A DNA stretch of 64,000 nt from Diphasiastrum complanatum (Eukaryota; Streptophyta; Lycopodiopsida; Lycopodiales; Lycopodiaceae): the NCBI GenBank assembly GCA_029204225.1, contig CM055095.1:31942936-32006935 (forward strand), given 5' to 3'. Numbering within the stretch: position 1 is the stretch's first letter; every line of letters starts with the position of its first letter. The notes below the pieces were generated by a model. That model saw only the letters and a program-made list of their open reading frames with translations, made no database searches and had not been told where the DNA came from. This document shows, piece by piece, positions 43,611 to 55,085 of the stretch. Both the position numbers and the translations under genes were made by a program.

Positions 43611-46600
43611 AAGAGGAGAAAGAACCAACATCAACAATCCTCAAGCAAGGACAAAGTCAAATCCAAAGACAAATATGAGGAGGAAGATGATTCCTCTGAT
43701 GCTTCATCATCCAAGCTCAAGAAGAAGAAGATCAAGTGCTTTTATTGTGGCAAGAAAGGTCATTATGCCACCAATTGCTTCAAAAAGAGGAATCAACTCA
43801 AGCAAGCCAATATTACCAATGAGAAGGAAGACACTATTGCAAGTGATGGAGAGGGATCTCTTATGGTCTCTAGTTTCTCATCTACTCCTTTCAAGAAGGA
43901 CGGCCTATGGTATATTGATAGTGGAGCCTCTTCACATATGTGTAGCTCCAAAGACTCTTTCTCTTCTATTGCACCTTATGATGGAGTCAAGAAATCAATA
44001 TACACTGCAAATGATTTTGAATGTCCTATTGAAGGCATAGGGAACATTCCCTTGAAGCTTGCATCCTCTAAAGTTCTTTCTCTCTCCAGAGTTCTTTATG
44101 TACCTAAGCTTACCAAGAATCTTATTAGTGTTGGCCAATTACTTGATAATGGCCTTGATGTAAAATTCAATGTTGATACTTGCACTATCAAGAAGAATGA
44201 TGAGATACTTGCATTAGGATCTAGATTTGGTGGCATCTATAAACTAGATCCAAATGACTATGTGAATGCTTGTAATGTTGCTCTTGTGAACAAGCTCTCT
44301 ATGGAGGAATTATGGCATAGGAGGTTGGACATCCCAACTATAAATCCATGCTCTCTATGATTAAAGAAGCCAAAGCTATTGGCTTGCCAAAGTCATTCTC
44401 CAAGAAGATCAAGCCTTGTGAGGCTTGTGCTATTGCTAAATCTCACAAAAATCCATTTACAAGATCTTCTATCAAAAGCAAGCATCCTTTGGAGTTAATC
44501 CACTCGGATGTGCACTTCTCAACAACTACAAGCAAGGGAGGAGCCACTTGTTTTGTTACTTTCATTGATGATTACACAAGATTCACTCGGATATATCTTC
44601 TTGCTTCTAAATCTATGGTGTTTGATCATTTTCTTATTTTCAAAGCTTATGTAGAGAAGCAATTCTCATTCAAGATTAAAGCTCTTAGAAGTGATGGAGG
44701 TGGTGAATATATCTCCAATAAATTTCAAGATTTTTGTGAGCTTGAAGGCATTAAAAGAGAGTTTTCTTGTGCCTACTCTCCATCTCAAAATGAAGTGGCC
44801 GAGAGAAAGAATAGATCTCTATGTGAATGTGCAAAATCTATGAGAATTGAGGCATCTTTTCCCAAAGATTTTTGGGGAGAAGCCATTAATTGTGCAAATT
44901 ATCTTTGCAATAGGCTCCCACATATAGCTCTTGGAGGAAAGTCACCATATAAAATCTTATTTTTGAAGAAGCCTAAGGTTGATCACCTTAGGGTTTTTGG
45001 ATGCTTATGTTTTGTCCATATTCCCTTGGAAACAAGGAAGAAGGAAGATCTTAGTGCATGCAAAGGGATCATGGTTGGATACTCATCCACCAAGAAGGCC
45101 TGTAGAGTCTTTATACTCTCTACTTCTCAAGTTATTGAAAGTAGAGATGTTGTCTTTCATGAAGATCAACACTCATCTTTTGAAGAGGCCGAGATCAAGA
45201 AATCTATGGATGCATCATCAATTATTGATCTTGAAGACAATCATGATGTGATGGGGTCGAGATTTGAAGAAGACTCTCCTCGGATCTTCTCACCAAGAAG
45301 ATCCATGAGAGATAGATCCGAGCCTAAGAGGCTCTCATATGATGACAAAGGCAAACAAGTGGATCTTGATTCCACTAATTATGTTTTTTATGTCTCTCAT
45401 GAAGAGCCAAAGAATGTACAAGAGGCACTCAATACCAAGGAGTGGTATGATGCCATGAAGCAAGAGTATGATGCATTGATCACCAACAATACTTGGGAGC
45501 TTGTGGATCCTCCATCCAACAAGCATGTGATTGGTTGCAAGTGGGTATTTCGGATCAAGTTCAATCATGATGGCACCATCAACAAGCATAAAGCAAGATT
45601 ATGTGCCAAAGGATTTGCTCAAATCCATGGTCTTGATTATGAGGAGACCTTTGCACCCGTTGCAAAGATGGTGACAATAAGAATTCTTATTTCTCTTGCT
45701 TGTTTTTTCAAGTGGAAGGTGTTCCAATCAGATGTATCCAATGCTTTTCTAAATGGTTATCTTGAGGAGGAGATCTATATGGAACAACCTCAAGGATTCA
45801 TCAAGGATGAGTCCAAAGTGTGCTTGCTCTTCAAAAGTTCTTATGGACTCAAGCAAGCACCAAGATCATGGTATTCAAGACTTAACTCTTTTCTTATCTC
45901 ACTAGGATTTACTCTTAGTGACTATGATCCTTCCATGTATCTAAAGTTTGTCGATAGCAATATTGTCATTCTTCTAATTTATGTTGATGACATTATTCTT
46001 TGTGGAAGTTGTATCAAGCTAGTTGACGAAGCCAAGCTAGCACTTGGATGTGAGTTTAAAATGCAAGATCTAGGAGAGATGCATTACATCCTAGGCCTAG
46101 AAATTGATTTTTATGAAAATCATGTCTTTATATGCCAATCTAGATATGCTCACTCTATGTTGAGAAAATTCCATATGGAAAATTCTAAGAGCATAGAAAC
46201 TCCAATGGAGCAAATTGTAAAAGATCCTAATAAAGGTGATGAAAGATCCTTTGAGGACATCACACTTTTTAGGAGTCTCGTAGGCTCCTTGATTTGGCTT
46301 ACAATTACTAGGCCCGATCTAAGTTTTTGTGTGCACAAATTGAGTCAATTTATGCAAGATCCTAAGATCCATCATTGGAAGATGGCCAAGAGGATTTTAA
46401 GATATGTATCTTCATCTTGTGATTATGGTCTACTCTATAAAAGTGAAGATCTATCCATTATTGGCTACTCGGATTCGGACTTTGCAAGTGACAAGATGGA
46501 TCGAAAGTCTATTAGTGCATACACTATTTTTCTTGGAGGCAATCTTATATCTTGGCTTTCCAAAAAGCAAGATACTATATCTCTCTCTTCATGTGAGGCC

Positions 46601-46945
46601 GAGTACAAAGCACTCACTACAACTATCAAAGAAGTGCTTTGGATCAAGAGGTTATTAATGGAGCTAAAGTGCATCAAGGAGGATGATCTACCAATGATCA
46701 AGTGTGATAACATCTTGGCCCAAGCTCTTGCCAATAATCCCATATTTCATGCAAGAAGCAAGCAAATAGAAGTGGCACGCCATTTTGTGAGAGAAAAGCT
46801 TATTGGAGGTGAAATCTATTTGGAGCATGTCAACTCATCCTCCTGTATTGCCGATCTACTCACCAAGCCTTTCAGCAAAAGTGCTTTCATCAAGCATAGA
46901 TCTAATCTTGGAGTTATATCAAGATCAATGCTCAAATCTTCATAG
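43611..46945 (+). pseudogene. Ty1-copia Gag(3')-Pol, one frameshift
   Basis: It opens in the gag tail (Ser/Lys-rich) with an intact knuckle CFYCGKKGHYATNC (about 43737), protease LWYIDSGASSHMCSS (about 43909) and a pre-integrase block. At about 44330 a single missing base shifts the frame. The second frame continues with the integrase finger (PCEACAIAKSH), the integrase D-D-E core (HSDVH, SDGGGEYISNKF, NEVAERKNRSL), RT (SDVSNAFLNGYLEEEIYMEQ, LLIYVDDIILCG) and RNase H (SSCEAEYKALTT), to a stop at 46943-46945. The N-terminal gag and 5' LTR are gone. It is the best-preserved copia pol in the window, with only one disabling change seen. Confidence 0.9.
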
Positions 46946-46963
46946 ATAATTTTTTAGGAGGAG

Positions 46964-47690
46964 TGTGAAGAATTGAAAAAGATTATCTATGTTAGATATA
47001 GGAGTCTTATGTTTTTTTGCATCAAGCATCTAGGTGTAGGATGTTGATAGGAATAAATTTGGCATAGATGGCAAATTATGCATTTCCACTTGTCGAGCCA
47101 AAATAGTGTAAGAGGCTAAACACGTGCCAATTAGAGTGTAGACAAGTGTAAAGCTTTTGTTTGATGAATTCCAAGAGGTCCAATAGGATTTAGAGGTGGA
47201 ACCTTGTGAGGTCCAATAGAAAATTGAGGTATGCTTGAATATAGTCCAATAGAATTAAGAGGTGCATGGATCAATGATCCAATAGGATCAAGAGGTGACA
47301 AAATATGGTCCAATAATAGTTAAGCATAGTGGTAGCTCGTGGATCTACTAGTATCATTGTACTCCTCATTTTGAATCTAATTGATTTGGTGATTTCATGG
47401 ATTTTGTGAGTTATTGGATTTCTAACTTTCTCTCTCTACCCGAGAGCTCATGATGTTTTTTCTCTCTCTACCCGAGGAGAGCAGCTTGTTTTTACTTAGA
47501 TTATTTTTTGAATACTTCCCACATGTGTGAGTGAGAGTTGGAAGTGATTGAATGCATGTAGTAGTGTGTTTTTGCCATAGGATCTAAGATTGATCTTGAA
47601 TCTCAATCTAGTCTTGATCTTGGTGCATCTACACACCTTAGGAGATCACAAGTACATGTAGTGGACAGTCCACACGTGTGAAATTCAACA
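46964..47690 (+). repeat. 3' LTR of the 43611-46945 copia element
   Basis: A polypurine tract (TTAGGAGGAG) 18 bases after the stop is followed by TGTGAAGAATTG. The LTR plausibly ends GAAATTCAACA at 47690, where Ty3 sequence starts. No 5' partner exists in the window, so the right end rests on the TG..CA rule and the switch in sequence type. Confidence 0.6.
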
Positions 47691-47698
47691 ATACCGTC

Positions 47699-48793
47699 AT
47701 CCAGATCGGTAGACCATAAGATAGAGTTAATTCTAGGTAGTCACCCTATCTCTAGACAACCTTATAGGTTTTCTCAGAAGGAAGAGATAGAGACTACTAA
47801 GCAAATTGAAAATTACATTAAAGATGGGTCATATTCAGCCAAGTAAGTCACCTTGGGGTGCTCTTGTTCTTCTTAAATCGAAGAAAGATAGAGGCTACAG
47901 GTTGTGTGTGGACTACAAGGGGTTGAATAAAATAACTATTAAAAATAAATATCCTTTGCCTTGTATGGACGATCTAGTAGATCGATTAGGTGGAGCTAAA
48001 TACTTCACAAAGATAGATCTTAGAACCAGATATCATCATATTAGGATTCATCCGAATGATGTGCAAAAGACTAGTTTTCGGATGAGATTTGGTCATTATG
48101 AATTTCTCGTGCTTCCTTTTGGGTTGATGAATGCACCAGCTATGTTCCAACAGATGATGAACGATTTTTTCATCCATATCTAGGAAAGTATGTGGTTGTA
48201 TTCTAAGATGACATTCTCATCTACAGTAGGACACTTAAGGAGTATTTGAGTCATCTTAAGACTGTCTTAGATATTCTCATATGAGAGAAACTTTGTGCTA
48301 AGGAATCTAAATGTGAGTTCTTTAAGCATGAGTTATTGTACCTCGGTCATAAGATCACTAGTAGTGGGTTGGAGATTGACGAGAGTAAGGTCAAGACAGT
48401 GCTTGAATGGCCAATATCAAAGATGGTCATAGAAGTTAACTCTTTTTTCGCTTTTACAGTTTTCTTTCGTAAGTCAATTGAAGTTTATGCAAAAGTGGCA
48501 GCACCTTTAAATAATTTGACCATAGGCAAAGTTACTAAAATGAAAAAGAGAGGTCAACTTAGTGAGGCTATTGAGTGGAATGATGAATTGAACTAATGCT
48601 TTGAGAAACTCAAGCAAATGGTTACTTCAGCTCATGTTTTATAGATCACGAATCCTGATATACCTTATGTCGTGCGAATTGACACGAGTGATTTGGCGAT
48701 AGGGGCAGTTCTTGTATGGGGATATGCCGATAGTGTTTGAAAGCAAGAAACTCATGGGGAGAGAGGAATACTCTCTGTCTATGGCTTCTCTCT
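47699..48793 (+). pseudogene. Ty3-gypsy RT/RNase H fragment
   Basis: It begins ..VDHKIELILGSHPISRQPYR, shifts frame near 47827, then reads through RT ([57 protein letters not shown]). The catalytic FLDD region is broken by a stop near 48181. The RT thumb (YLGHKITSSGLEIDESKVK) and an RNase H start (RIDTSDLAIGAVL) follow. It ends abruptly near 48793. Both ends are truncated and no LTR is attached. Confidence 0.85.
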
Positions 48794-51188
48794 AGAGATC
48801 AGAGTCTGGTTGGCTAAGTGCCTCTTCGACTGTCGTCAATTCCTGTATCAAAAGACATGCAAACTCAGGAGTATACCTTGTGGGATGTGTGCACACTCGG
48901 CTTGATCTTCTTGGAAGAATTGACTGATGAACCATTCTTAGGACTTGTTGATGGGTAGCAGCAACGTCTTCATCTAACTCGCTGTCAAGTAGTGGATCGA
49001 CAATGAAAACGCTTGAGCCTGAAGCTCGGATTGACGTGCCAATGGTAAGCATTAAAGGTTCTCTTGGAACAATGCCTTTGTCTATGATGTCGATGAAATG
49101 ATCCTCGATAAAGACTGTATCCCGGTTGAATAAGATTTGTTGGGTATCAGGATCGTACAACTTGTATGTGTTGTCAAATGAAGTATAACCAATCATGATG
49201 GTCTTTAGACCTTGGAAGTCAAATTTCTTCCTTGTCTCTTTCGAGATCTGCACATAGGCGATGCATCGGAACACTCATAGATTCTTCACAGAAGAGTTAA
49301 AGTCCGTCCACACCTCATGGGGTGTTCTACCTGAGAGGGCCTTGGTTAAACATCTGTTCTGGATGTAAGCTGCAATGGAGACAACTTCGACCCAGAAGCT
49401 CTTGGGAAGCGATGCATGCGCCAACATACATTTAGTTGATTCAACCAGGGTACGGTTCTTCCTCTCGGCCAAGACATTTGACTGAGGAGAATAAGGAGTG
49501 ATAAATTGCTGCTCAATGTCTTGGCTTTGGCAATTCTCCTTAAATTCGATAGAGATGTACTCTCCACCATTGTCAGACCTCAAGGCTTTGATCATTCTTC
49601 TAGTCTCTTTTTCTGCATGCTCCTTGTAGATTCTGAAGCAATTAAAAACTTTTGATTTCTTCTTGATAAAATACACTATAGTTCTTCTGGAGAATTCATC
49701 AATAAAAGTTATGAAATACTTTGCATCCTTCAAAGAGAGATTCTGCATCGGGCCACAAATGTCTGTATGTACAACATCTAACAATCCTCTAGCAATATGT
49801 TGATGGCCTGATCTAAATGGTTTCCTAGTCTGCTTACCAGCTAAACAGTCTTGACAGACAAGTAACTCAACCTTATTATCAGGATAGTCTAGATCAAGAG
49901 CAATAGAATGTTTAGACATTTGCTGTACAAAAGCATGATTCAAGTGAACAAGTCTATAATGCCAAAATTTTATTTGCTTGAATAGAAGTACTGAGCACTT
50001 GACTAGAGGCAGAAAAGCAATGACTTAATTTATACAAGTATCCATGCCTCTTTCTGAGTGCTAGGATCTTGCCTATCCTATCAACTACTTTGCATTGATC
50101 ACATTCAAATTCTACTTTATGTTCTAGATTTGTAATTTTGCTTACAGAGAGCAGATTTGTAGACAAATTGGGTAATACAGGACTTTAGAAAGTAGCCTAG
50201 ACTGAAGCTTAATCTTACAATACCTTCACCTTTGATAGCTTGTGCGCTATTGTCGCCAAGGTGAACGTACTTGTTGGTACTATAGGGTGTATAGGACTCA
50301 AAACAACTAATGAGACTGGTCATATGGTGAGTGGCATCGGAATCCAAGAACCAAGAACCGTCGTTGGATGCTCCTTGATGGCTGGTCATGAAGGCATCAT
50401 GATTCGCTTCTTGAATAGGTTGTGGAGCTTTTGTAGCTGCATTGGCCACTTGATTTGACTGTCTCTTGCTGTTGTTCTTTGCCTTGTAGTATCCAACAGT
50501 CTTGAATTTCATGGTTGGTTCTCTTGAAGTATCTGCAAAACAGTTTCTTCTTAGTGTGTGGGTTCTATTGTTCTTTGTGCTGTGTTGGTTTCTGGTCTTG
50601 CTTTGATTGCTTTGGGCCTTTCTTCTTCTTTTGCTTAGTCGTGTCTCTGTTGGTGTACAAGGCACGGGAATCAGCTGAGGAACTGGAGGCTTCATTCCTC
50701 CGCATGTCTTCTTGCAACAATATTGCAATGACTCTTGAAAGAGTCAGCTTTGGATGCGTCGTGATGATCATCACCCAACTGTCGTATGAGCTTGGCAAGC
50801 TTGTAAGCAGTTGCATTACTGCGTCTTGATCGTCTATGATAGATCCGTCATCGACCATTTGCTTTAGTAGGTTCTTGAACTGGTCGATGTGATTCTGTAG
50901 GGAATCACCATTCGCCATCTTGAGGGAGTAAAATTTCTTTCTGAGATATAGTTTGGAAGCTATATTTTGCACTTCGTATAATGTGCTCAAGATGTCCCAG
51001 ACTTCCTTGGATTGTTGAGTTTCAGACACATGGCTGATCTGAGTATCCGAAATGTTGAGGATAATTAGAGCAAATGCTTTGCCATCCTTCAACTTCCATC
51101 TGGAGATTGTTGTGTCGTCAGTTTTGGGTAGTCCCTTTGCACCTGTAACAACGTCATACAGCTCCTTAGCCATTAGCATGGTTCTCAT
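48794..51188 (-). pseudogene. Ty1-copia gag-protease-integrase half
   Basis: On the minus strand: gag from about 51188 (MRTMLMAKELYDVVTGAKG, UBN2 type); a decayed zinc knuckle near 50540; a protease with WFLDSDATHHM (D-S-G changed to D-S-D); pre-integrase, finger (CQDCLAGKQTRKPF) and full integrase core (VVHTDICGPM, SDNGGEYIS, VLAERKNRTL); and the post-integrase domain to about 48800. Several frame breaks (near 50170, 49950, 49274). RT, RNase H and 3' LTR are missing. It meets the Ty3 fragment tail-on at 48793. Confidence 0.85.
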
Positions 51189-51455
51189 CTTAAATTTTCA
51201 CAGATGGTAATTAGCTCCATCAAGCTTGTCCATGATAGGACTGACTTTCTCTTAGGAATCCATGTGGAAGATTAGTCTAGGTGATAGGAGTAACTATCAG
51301 TGACTTAAGTATGAAAATTTGGTGCTAAATTGCAGAACAAGAAGACAATCACTCTATTGGCTAGTAGAGTCTTGTTTCTGTAGAAGCTAATCAGGCTATA
51401 GAAATAGCTCTGAACTGAAACCGCTTAAAGGATCAAATAGGTTTTGATTTCTTCA

Positions 51456-51467
51456 GCTCTGATACCA
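51456..51467 (-). other. Primer-binding site for initiator-Met tRNA
   Basis: Minus-strand TGGTATCAGAGC directly after ...CTCCGACA, the end of the 5' LTR of the minus-strand copia half. Confidence 0.88.
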
Positions 51468-52050
51468 TGTCGGAGAAGTGAGAGGATCAGTCCGTTCAAT
51501 TCTCTCGGTGCGTGCACTACTGGTGACTTAGTAGGCGAACACAAGAACATTATAATTTTAGAGCTTTTAATGTGCGGTGGTAGCGGAAGCGATGAGTAGA
51601 CAACTAGACAAATCAATCAGGTCAGACAGAAGTTAGAAAAGCATTACAGTATTGACACGAATCTAAACACAAAACCAAATAGAGCTGTAATCATATTAAC
51701 TATAACGAAATATACAAGTCAATAATGCAAGTGAGCACAAAACAATAGCGGACGTAACCATGTGCTTCACAAGGCTAATCACAATCTATAAAGGTTATGA
51801 ACCTATTACTGACAATATGTCTGAAGGAAACAATCAATGCGTGAAAGCATCTACAATGTCTGTCTCACATGTTACAAATCATGCTTCGTTGTTTGAATAC
51901 TGAAATGGTATTTACTATATACACAAATTTTACAGGTGTGCAAATGAAGAAGGTACAAAAGTGGTTGTGCTGTCTGTAGGAGATCGTGGGTGGCTGCCAT
52001 CGTTGTCAAATCTAATTGCACAGTGCATAGAACGAGCGTGAGGAGGCCGC
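51468..52050 (-). repeat. 5' LTR of the minus-strand copia half (outer end uncertain)
   Basis: The LTR ends CTTCTCCGACA at 51468 beside the primer site. Its outer part (about 51918-52050) resembles 53400-53545, another LTR remnant. The true outer boundary could not be fixed. Confidence 0.5.
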
Positions 52051-52539
52051 AACATCGGGCTTCGCTAAAATTGACGTTGGTGAAAATGCGAAAATTGCAA
52101 CACTCTGTTGAATGCCTTAAAAAATCAGTTGTAAGGTACCTTTGTCTTTTTGTAAGGGCATCTTCGGCTTTCTATAAGGGCACCTTCGGCTTTTGCTCTT
52201 CTCAAAAATGTGAAGGTGGGACTTTGTCGCATTTTTTGCCTATTTAGATTCACTTGTATTTATGCAAATTGTGCAACTGTTGCAATTGTCACATTTTTTG
52301 CCTGTCATAAATTCCGTGTAAAAATACAGTGTTGCAATTTTCGTCTGTCTGATTTTACATGTAAATATGCAGACTGTTTGCGACAATCAGTTCAAATATG
52401 TAGACTATGGGAGGTGCCGTTGCGAAGCTCTTTCCAAAAAAATAGAATAAATTAAAAACCCTAAGGCTATTAAGGTTTGGCCTTGGTCAAACCCTAAGGG
52501 CATGCACTGAATTTATATTAGGATTTTCAAATTTTTTTT

Positions 52540-52960
52540 TTGACATTGAATGTCTATAACTTTTGAACCGTAGCTCGGAATTAGGTCATTATAGTTCCGT
52601 TGCGAAGCTCTCTTCGAGCTCTTTTTCAAAAAAAAAAAAAATTAACGACTCTAATATCAATTCAGCGTGCGCTAATTCGATATTAGGGTTATTTTTTTGA
52701 AATCAATATTTTTTTAAATGAGGAATTTTCTACGAACTTTGACTGCCTATAACTTTTTAACCATAACTTGGAACTAGGTCATCTACGTTGTCGTTGCAAA
52801 GCTCTCATCGAGATCTTTCTAATGACAACATGTTCATCTCAATCGGAACTACGGTTAAGAAGTTAGACTGTTTAAAAAAAAACCTGATATCGATTCAACG
52901 CGCGGATGACCTGTTTGACCAGTCAGATAACACATCTGCGCGTTGAACCGATATTAGGGT
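52540..52960. repeat. Diverged tandem duplication with TATAACTTTTNAACC blocks
   Basis: Two successive units share TATAACTTTT[GT]AACC[GA]TA, then GGAA.TAGGTCAT, CGTTGC[GA]AAGCTCT..TCGAG and a later CGATATTAGGGTT. The step is ~190 bases. A close relative of the first block occurs in the MITE-like insertion near 25544. Confidence 0.65.
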
Positions 52961-53331
52961 TTGGAAAGCTCTCGCACCATCACTTGGAAATGCAAAGTAG
53001 AATGAATGAGCACACACTAGCACAATTACGCTCGCCGATTTTAAGCGCCAGTTGCACATTTTTTCAAAAGTATGGGACCCCTCGGGGCGTTTTTCAAAGG
53101 GAGAAATGTGCAATATTATCACATTTGCTTATGGAATTTAAGGCTACATATTAACCATATAAGTTGGGCGGCGGGCAGTTTCGGAATCATTAAAAATAAG
53201 CATGTTATTACTGGAAGTTTTCTCTCTCTTGTTAATCTTCTCTATAGTCAAACTTCTTAAAGGGCCCATTTTGAGCCCATATTTTTCCTTATGAAAGAAT
53301 CGATGCATAAAATCATCTATTATGTATGTTT

Positions 53332-53341
53332 CTGATACCAT
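53332..53341 (-). other. Second, isolated iMet primer-site remnant
   Basis: Minus-strand TGGTATCAGA. The sequence to its right (53342-53560) resembles the outer half of the 51468 LTR, so this is a remnant of a related copia element. Confidence 0.5.
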
Positions 53342-53560
53342 GATACATTGCATTTTGTATCTGGCATTGGCTACGTTATTAGATTACAACTACTATGTCT
53401 AGATACAATTTACAGTTGTGCAAATGTATGTACAATAAGGTGGTGTGGAGTCGTTGCGCCGTCTGGAGTAGATCGTGGCTGTTGTTGTCAATGTCCAAGT
53501 AGTTGCACAATACATGAAATGGATGTGAGAAGGCTTTGACTATTTGGAGTCGAGCGTGTT
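53342..53560 (-). repeat. Copia LTR remnant related to the 51468 LTR
   Basis: Shared words in order with 51918-52050 include GTGCAAATG, GAGATCGTGG/GTAGATCGTGG, GTTGTCAA and TTGCACA, then GTGAG[GA]AGGC. A GTCGA/TCGG-rich stretch continues to about 53740 with no further identity. Confidence 0.5.
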
Positions 53561-53937
53561 GCTGCCGATAGTCAATAAAGTCGGGATAGTCGTTTGATGG
53601 TCCTCGACGATAGTTGGTTGAGTCGACAAATCGGACTCCCCCAACAAGTCGATAAAGTTGACAAGTTGGCCAAGTCAGGCTTCCTCGATAAGTTGGCCAA
53701 CTCTGAGGAGTCGGGTAACTTCAACAAATCGGACTGTCACTCTCTAGCCTGTCTTTGATAATAGACTATTTTTGCAGACTATGCGACAATGCATGTAAAA
53801 TTGCAGCAATATGAATGGAATAGGAGAGTAGAGGAATAAATCCAACAACTATTACATTTTCTCATTGTTAAGTATACGATAAAGATCCGAGGAATTATGA
53901 TTGAAATACAGTAGCTTGCTGGTTTTGTACGGACAGC

Positions 53938-54106
53938 AACAGTACATAATCATCTCATTCAAGTTTGATCAAGTTCTATTAGTGTTTGCATCTCAAATTG
54001 TGTGTAGATGCTGATTTTGTACATTGGTGAAATTGGTAGTGTATTTCTCTTTCTAACCAAAGATCATTCAAGTAGATTGGATCTTAAGGATTTGAAATCT
54101 TTCACA
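53938..54106 (+). repeat. Truncated 5' LTR of the 54706-57953 copia element
   Basis: Matches the last 169 bases of the 57949-58542 LTR with few changes and ends AAATCTTTCACA. The first ~425 bases of the LTR are missing; unrelated sequence lies to the left. Confidence 0.92.
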
Positions 54107-54120
54107 TGGTATTAGAGCTC
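54107..54120 (+). other. Primer-binding site (iMet, one change)
   Basis: TGGTATTAGAGCTC immediately after the LTR. It matches the iMet primer site except T for C at position 7. Confidence 0.88.
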
Positions 54121-54705
54121 TTGTGTTTCAGGTTATGAAGGAGGAAATCAGATCTATCAATGATTTGGTGAAGATATCAAGTCTAGAGCATGCTAGAGAG
54201 GATTCTACACCAAAATCGGATTTTTTGCTTTTGTAAATTGGATCTTTTGTAGATCAAAACACTAAATAGGTCAATATACTGGTTCAATTCTGTTTTTTGA
54301 ATTCACATGCTGGATTTGGCCATTTGGATCATTGGTTCAGCCTAAGTCGTGGCTTATAGATTGCATATCAAATTTTCAGCATTTGCATGTAGATTTGGAA
54401 TAGTCAATTTTTTGTGATTTTGTCAAAACCCTAATTTTGATTGGATATCTAGATAGTGAGGTTGCTGGACTTCATTTGAGTGTCTTTCAATCTTAGGAAG
54501 TGGCAAAAGTCATTAGATTGAGGATAGATCATAGGTTGATCAAGATTCCATGATTCTATGTGTTGATTTGCTTGGATAAGTGCTAGAAGAGAATTTGTGA
54601 GATAGTTTCAAATCTTGGTGATTTCTTTTGAAAGCATTTGTTGTTGTTCAAAGGAGTGCTGTGTGCATTGAAGCAGGTTGAAAGAGAAGATCAGGTCATT
54701 GCTAC

Positions 54706-55080
54706 ATGGCAACCTCAATTGGAGTCATGTTGGAAGCCAATGATAGGCTTACCTCAAGTAACTATTCATTATGGAAAGTGAGGATGGAGTCACTTCTTGA
54801 GATGAATGATGTTTTGGATATTGTTGTAGGCTTGGAGGAGAGACTAGCAACACAACAAGATCAATTGAGGTATGACAAGAGGGCCAAGAAGGCTCTACAC
54901 ATGATAAAGATGAATGTTACCAATGAGCTTCTCAAGGAAGTTGGTAAGTGCACATCATCTTTGGAAGCTTGGAATTCATTGAAGAAGCTTTATGAATCCA
55001 AGTTTACTTCTAAAGTGTTGACTCTAAAAAGACAAATCTTTTCTTCTTTGCAAAAGAATGAGGAAAGTCCAAGTACTTTT
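54706..55080 (+). pseudogene. Copia gag N-terminal half
   Basis: From ATG 54706: SSNYSLWKVRMESLLEMNDV, then the UBN2 gag up to SSLQKNEESPSTFVLS. The frame then joins directly, in another frame, to pre-integrase sequence. The gag C-terminus, zinc knuckle and protease are deleted. Confidence 0.85.
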
Positions 55081-55085
55081 GTTTT

